This document shows, one piece after another, positions 59,842-64,000 of a stretch of DNA of 64,000 bases. This stretch comes from Adiantum capillus-veneris. Lineage: Eukaryota; Streptophyta; Polypodiopsida; Polypodiales; Pteridaceae. The stretch spans positions 30,641,513 to 30,705,512 of the forward strand of contig CM043968.1 in the NCBI GenBank assembly GCA_014529385.2, given 5' to 3'. Below the pieces are notes generated by a model. That model did no database searches. It was not told the origin of the DNA and was given only the letters and a program-made list of their open reading frames with translations. A program made the translations under genes and the position numbers. Position 1 is the stretch's first letter. Each line of letters opens with the position of its first letter.

Positions 59842-62800
59842 CTATCCAATGCCCAATAACTCACGACAATGCACAAAGCCCTCTCCTCGAAGTCCCTTTG
59901 TGAGTAAATCAGCAGGATTGTCCTTGGCGTGGATCTTCAGCAGTTGTATCTGCTTGTCTTCAAGTACTTCCCTAATGAAGTGATATTTCACATCAATATG
60001 CTTAGTCTTCGAATGGAACACTGGATTCTTTGCCAATTGTATAGCACTTTGACTATCACAATATAACTCTGGCATATCTACTTTGATTCCCAAGTTTGCT
60101 ACCAATCTCCCAAGCCAAATAGCTTCTTTGCATGCCTCATTTGCTGCAACATACTCAGCTTCTGTAGTAGACTGCGTAACACAATCTTGTAATCGAGATC
60201 TCCATGATATGGCACCTCCAGCCAATGTAAAGACATAGCCTGATGTAGATCTCCTCTTATCCAAGTCTCCTGCATAATCTGAATCAGTGTATCCTTTGAC
60301 ACTCAAATCCTGACTACCATAGCATATGCGCATACTCTTTGTATGTTTTAAGTATCTCATGATACCTTTCACTGCCTCCCAATGTTTCTTTCCGGGATTT
60401 GACATATATCTGCTAACCACTCCCACTGCAAATGCAATATCCGGATGTGTAGCAATCATTGCATACATCAAACTACCCACTGCAGACGCATATGGAATCT
60501 TATCCATTTCGGCCTTTTCTTCCTCAGACACAGGACAATCTTGTTTTCTAAGTTTCACATATGGTGGCAATGGAACACTCAATGCCTTTCCCTTCTCCAT
60601 ATTGAAACGTTGCAAAACCTTGTCAATATACTCTGTTTGAGATAACCAAATCAGCTTCTTTGATCCGTCTCTCTCAATGCGCATACCAAGTATATGACTT
60701 GCCTCACCCATGTCTTTCATGTCAAACGATTTTGCCATCTTTGACTTCAAAGCTAAAATTTATTCCAAGTGTTTGCCAGCAATCAACATGTCATCCACAT
60801 ACAGAATAAGGATCAGCCAACTGCCATCCTTAGCCTTCTTTGTATATAGACAGTGATCGAACTCACTACGTTTGTAGCCTTGAGAAAGCATAAACTGGTG
60901 GAACTTATGGTACCATGCCCTCGGTGATTGTTTTAAGCCATAAAGACTCTTTAACAATTGGCATACCAAATCTTCCTTGCCTTTCTCAACAAACCCTTCT
61001 GGTTGCTGCATGTAAATTTCCACATCTAAATCACCATGCAAGAACGCTGTCTTGACATCCATTTGGTGCAACACCAAATCCAATATAGCAACCAATGCAA
61101 GAAAGCATCTCAATGTAGTCATCTTGACCACTGGAGAGAAGACTTCATCAAAGTCAATGCCTTGTTCTTGCTTAAAGCCCTTGGCAACAAGCCTTGCTTT
61201 ATACTTTGGTTGACTATCATGAGTGGTGATCTTATACCTGTAAACCCATTTACAAGGTAGAGCCTTTTTGCCCTGTGGTAATTTAACTAGCTTCCATGTC
61301 TGGTTTTTATGCAGAGCTGTCATCTCTGACTGCATGGCCAACTGCCATTTCTTCGAGCCAACCACTTGTAATGCTTCCTTGTAACAAGATGGTTCTCCGC
61401 AATCTGTGAGCATGACATAATTTAGAGATGGCACATAACGATTAGGTGGTTTGGAGACACGCTCAGAACGTCTCACCACAACTGACTCTGCCTCTCTAGC
61501 CACTATAGGCTGTTCCTGAGCCTGACCATGCTGTCTTGATGTGCTAGCACTAGGTCCATCTTCCCTGAAGACAACTCTTCTGATCTCCTCTGTCTTCTCT
61601 GGCTTAGCGTGAAACTTGGCTTCATTGAAATGCACATCATTGCTACGAATAAGTTTTCTTGACTCAGGATCCCAAAGCCGGTAACCCATCTCGCCCGATT
61701 CTCCGTAGCCAAGAAATATACACTTCTTGCTCTTTGGTTCTAACTTATTTCTGAACTCCTTAGGAATATGGCTATAAGCTTCACAACCAAAGACTCTGAG
61801 ATGCTTATACGAAGGTGCCTTGCCTGTCCATAGCATCTCGACCACTGCACTCTTATCCAGAACCCTACTAGGAGACCTGTTGATCAAATGGACTGCTGTA
61901 GCCACTGCTTCCGCCCAAAATCCATTAGGCAACTCAGCATTTGACAACATGCTTCTGACCTTCTCTTGTATGGTCTTATTCATACGTTCTGCAACTGCAT
62001 TTTGTGAAGGATTGTATGGTGTAGTAGGTTCCCGCTTTATCCCTTTTGCTTCACAAATGTCTTGAAAAGCTTTGGAAACGTACTCTCCACCATTGTCAGT
62101 TCTCAACTTCAGCTTCTGACCACTTTGATTCTCCACAAGCTGCAAGAATGTCTTAAAGACCTTGAGCACCTCATCCTTGTGCTTCAAGAAGTAAACCCAT
62201 ACTTTGCGAGAATAGTCATCTATGAATGTACAAAAGTACGCTGCTCCCCCTAGTGACAAACTAGGCATTGGTCTGCATAGATCACTGTGCACAAGAGCTA
62301 ACCGTTCGTCCCTACGATTCCTCTTTGATATGTGCGGTTTCTGTGTTTGCTTACCATAAACACAATGCTCACAAAACTCGAAATCTTGAAATGAAAAACC
62401 AGGCAAATAACCATAATGAGAAAGTATTTCCATTCCTCTTTTTGACATATGTCCCAGCCTACAATGCCACAGTGACACACTTGGCTGCTCAATCACATTA
62501 ATTACATGGTTTTTAACCTCTGAAACATGTAAAGTGTACAGAGTTCCTGACTTGCTGCCATGTGCTACAATCATCGAACCTTTGGAGATCTTCCAAGCGT
62601 TGTTCCCAAAGACTGTCACATAACCCGCATCATCCAACTTCCCTGTACTGATCAAGCTCTTTCGAATTGCGGGAACATGTCTGACATTCTTGAGCCATAA
62701 AGAAGAGCCATTCTGAAACTTCAACTACACATCTCTCACTCCAATTATGTCACAAACCTGCTCATTGCCAAGTCTGACATAATCTTTAGTAGTCGCATAT

Positions 62801-63813
62801 GATGTAAACCACTCTTTGTGCGGAGAAACATGTAAAGATACCCCTGAGTCGATAATCCAATCACTCATAGCATGTCCATCCTCTACAGTCAAGAAAACAG
62901 AATCAAGATTGCTTGTGAGGAAGATGTCACCAGCTGCTATACCAGAATCACTGTCTGAACCAGATCCTGTGACATTCACCTCTTCAATCTTCGCTGAACT
63001 CTTCTTTTCATCTTGCTCAGAACTCTTTGTTTTGCCTTTTTCTTGTTTCCACTTCGTACAGTCTCTCTTCATGTGACCCTTCTTGCCACAATGGTAGCAT
63101 TCTATGTCATCCTTTGACTTTGAGTCACGAGACTTACTTCGGTTTTGTGTCTTCTTACCCTTCTTCTCTTTAGACTGTTGTCTCCCTCGAACGACGAAAA
63201 CACTATTGCCTTTGCCTTTGTCAATGTTCTTCCTGTTTACTTCCTCTGTGAGCAAGCTGCCTTCTACATTGGAACTTGTAAGACCTTCTGGCGCGACAGA
63301 ATTACTTAACGTTGTACGAAAAGTATCCCAACTGTCTGGCAAAGTGATTAAGAGAAACATAGCCTTCACTGAATCTAGAAAGACTATGTCCTGTGCTGTT
63401 AACTGGCTGAAAATTGTGTGAAATTCATTGAGATGATTTGACATAGCTGTCCCTTCCTTCATGTTCAAATCCACCAATTTCTTGAGCCAGTAAATCTGAG
63501 AAGCAGCACTTTGTTTCTCGTACATACCACATAGCTTTTGCCATACGCCATACGCTGTAGTCTCTTCTGCTACGTTGAAGTAAACATTTTCTGCCAATGT
63601 CAGCATGATTGTGGAACAAGCTAACTCGTCAAGCTCTTCCCACTCATCTTCATCCATACCTTCTGGTCTCTCCCCTTTGAGCTTCAGTGGCTTCACTTGT
63701 TTTTTCTGCACCAAAACTTGCCAAATCTGCTTCTTCGAGAATAAAAAGTTTGTGCCATCTAGCTTCTTTATGTTGTAAAGAGTCTCACTCTGAGAAGATG
63801 CCATATCTGCCAA
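59842..63813 (-). pseudogene. Copia-2 gag-pol polyprotein, two premature stops
   Basis: Starts MADMASSQSETLYNIKKLDG at 63813. It shows the knuckle CYHCGKKGHMKRDC, protease WIIDSGVSLHVSP, pre-integrase LWHCRLGHMSKRGMEILSH, integrase core (LVHSDLCRP, RTDNGGEY, NAVAERMNKT), the full segment after the integrase core that copia-1 lacks (KKCIFLGYGESGEMGYRLWD), reverse transcriptase (HQMDVKTAFLHGDL, LYGLKQSPRAWYHKF, LYVDDMLI) and RNase H (YCDSQSAIQLAKNP). The frame is broken by TAG at 62725 (GVRDV*LKF, where copia-1 has GVGDVQLKF) and TAA near 60757 (GKHLE*ILAL, where copia-1 has GKHLEEISAL). Otherwise it is open from gag to RNase H, about 1320 codons. Confidence 0.93.
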
Positions 63814-64000
63814 ACTGTTTACTTCTGGGAAAAATCCGGCAGAGTTTCCTCTGTAAACTGGCCTCTGTACACAGTAAATAAGCTGTAAACAACAAGCTGA
63901 ACACCTTTCCTCAGGAACTGTCAGTATTTTGGAAAAATTTTGACAGAGTCTCCCCTGTAAACTGAGCTCTGAGAACCAAAAGATAGCTCAAAAACAATCA

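Larger units (their letters stand above)
56282..64000 (+). other. VPS25 intron 5 (incomplete)
   Basis: Donor ACAG/GTATGG at 56282. No sequence encoding the expected final VPS25 segment was found up to 64000. The intron contains an alternating (GT)n/(TA)n microsatellite (56409-56507), a gypsy LTR and internal fragment, and copia-2. Confidence 0.75.
59602..64000 (-). mobile_element. Copia-2: Ty1/copia retrotransposon, 5' end outside window
   Basis: The 3' LTR ends TAATCCCAACA at 59757 on the plus strand and starts within 59602-59608, interrupting the gypsy RT codon series. The polypurine tract is at 59758-59770. Gag-pol occupies 59842-63813 on the minus strand and is closely similar to copia-1. 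The leader after 63813 carries two copies of the shared motif (63825-63868, 63930-63972). The 5' LTR is past 64000, so no target duplication can be tested. Confidence 0.9.

Overview
The window looks like nuclear DNA of a land plant with a large, transposon-rich genome. It has a GRAS transcription factor gene, spliced plant-type genes, nested Ty1/copia, Ty3/gypsy and CACTA elements, many (GA/CT)n microsatellites, poly-G/poly-C runs of 16-29 nt and at least one 13-kb intron. A fern or other seed-free vascular plant would fit, but nothing in the sequence settles the species.

Layout. 1-5709: right part of a decayed CACTA transposon (transposase, TNPA-like gene, subterminal repeats, right terminus). 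5710-9470: intergenic, with a compound microsatellite and a 1.34-kb element flanked by TTAA. 9471-11534: two-exon GRAS gene on the minus strand. 11535-18300: AT-rich intergenic DNA with an old copia remnant, a 5S rRNA-like relic and a repeated coiled-coil/ORF1-like element. 18540-21990: decayed minus-strand gypsy element. 22432-30346: a non-autonomous copia-type element (element A) with intact target-site duplications, split by a complete 4.4-kb CACTA element that itself carries pieces of other repeats. 31109-39561: a related non-autonomous element (element B), split by a complete 5.3-kb copia element (copia-1). 39562-42362: intergenic. 42363 to beyond 56281: the ESCRT-II gene VPS25, five exons visible; its fourth intron is 13 kb and holds gypsy fragments and a 1.2-1.5-kb inverted repeat pair. 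56282-64000: fifth VPS25 intron, containing a plus-strand gypsy fragment broken by a second copia element (copia-2) that runs off the end.

Only two host genes are supported: the GRAS gene and VPS25. All else recognisable is mobile DNA. The most interesting part is the relation between elements A and B (no reverse transcriptase; a gag zinc knuckle, a protease-like domain with altered catalytic motif, and a related unrecognised C-terminus) and the copia-1/copia-2 elements. All four share minus orientation, a polypurine tract/LTR junction and a repeated leader motif that could fold as a hairpin. This suggests a parasite-host retrotransposon system with a candidate cis-acting RNA signal. Every terminus, duplication and splice site reported was read by eye; divergence figures are hand counts.
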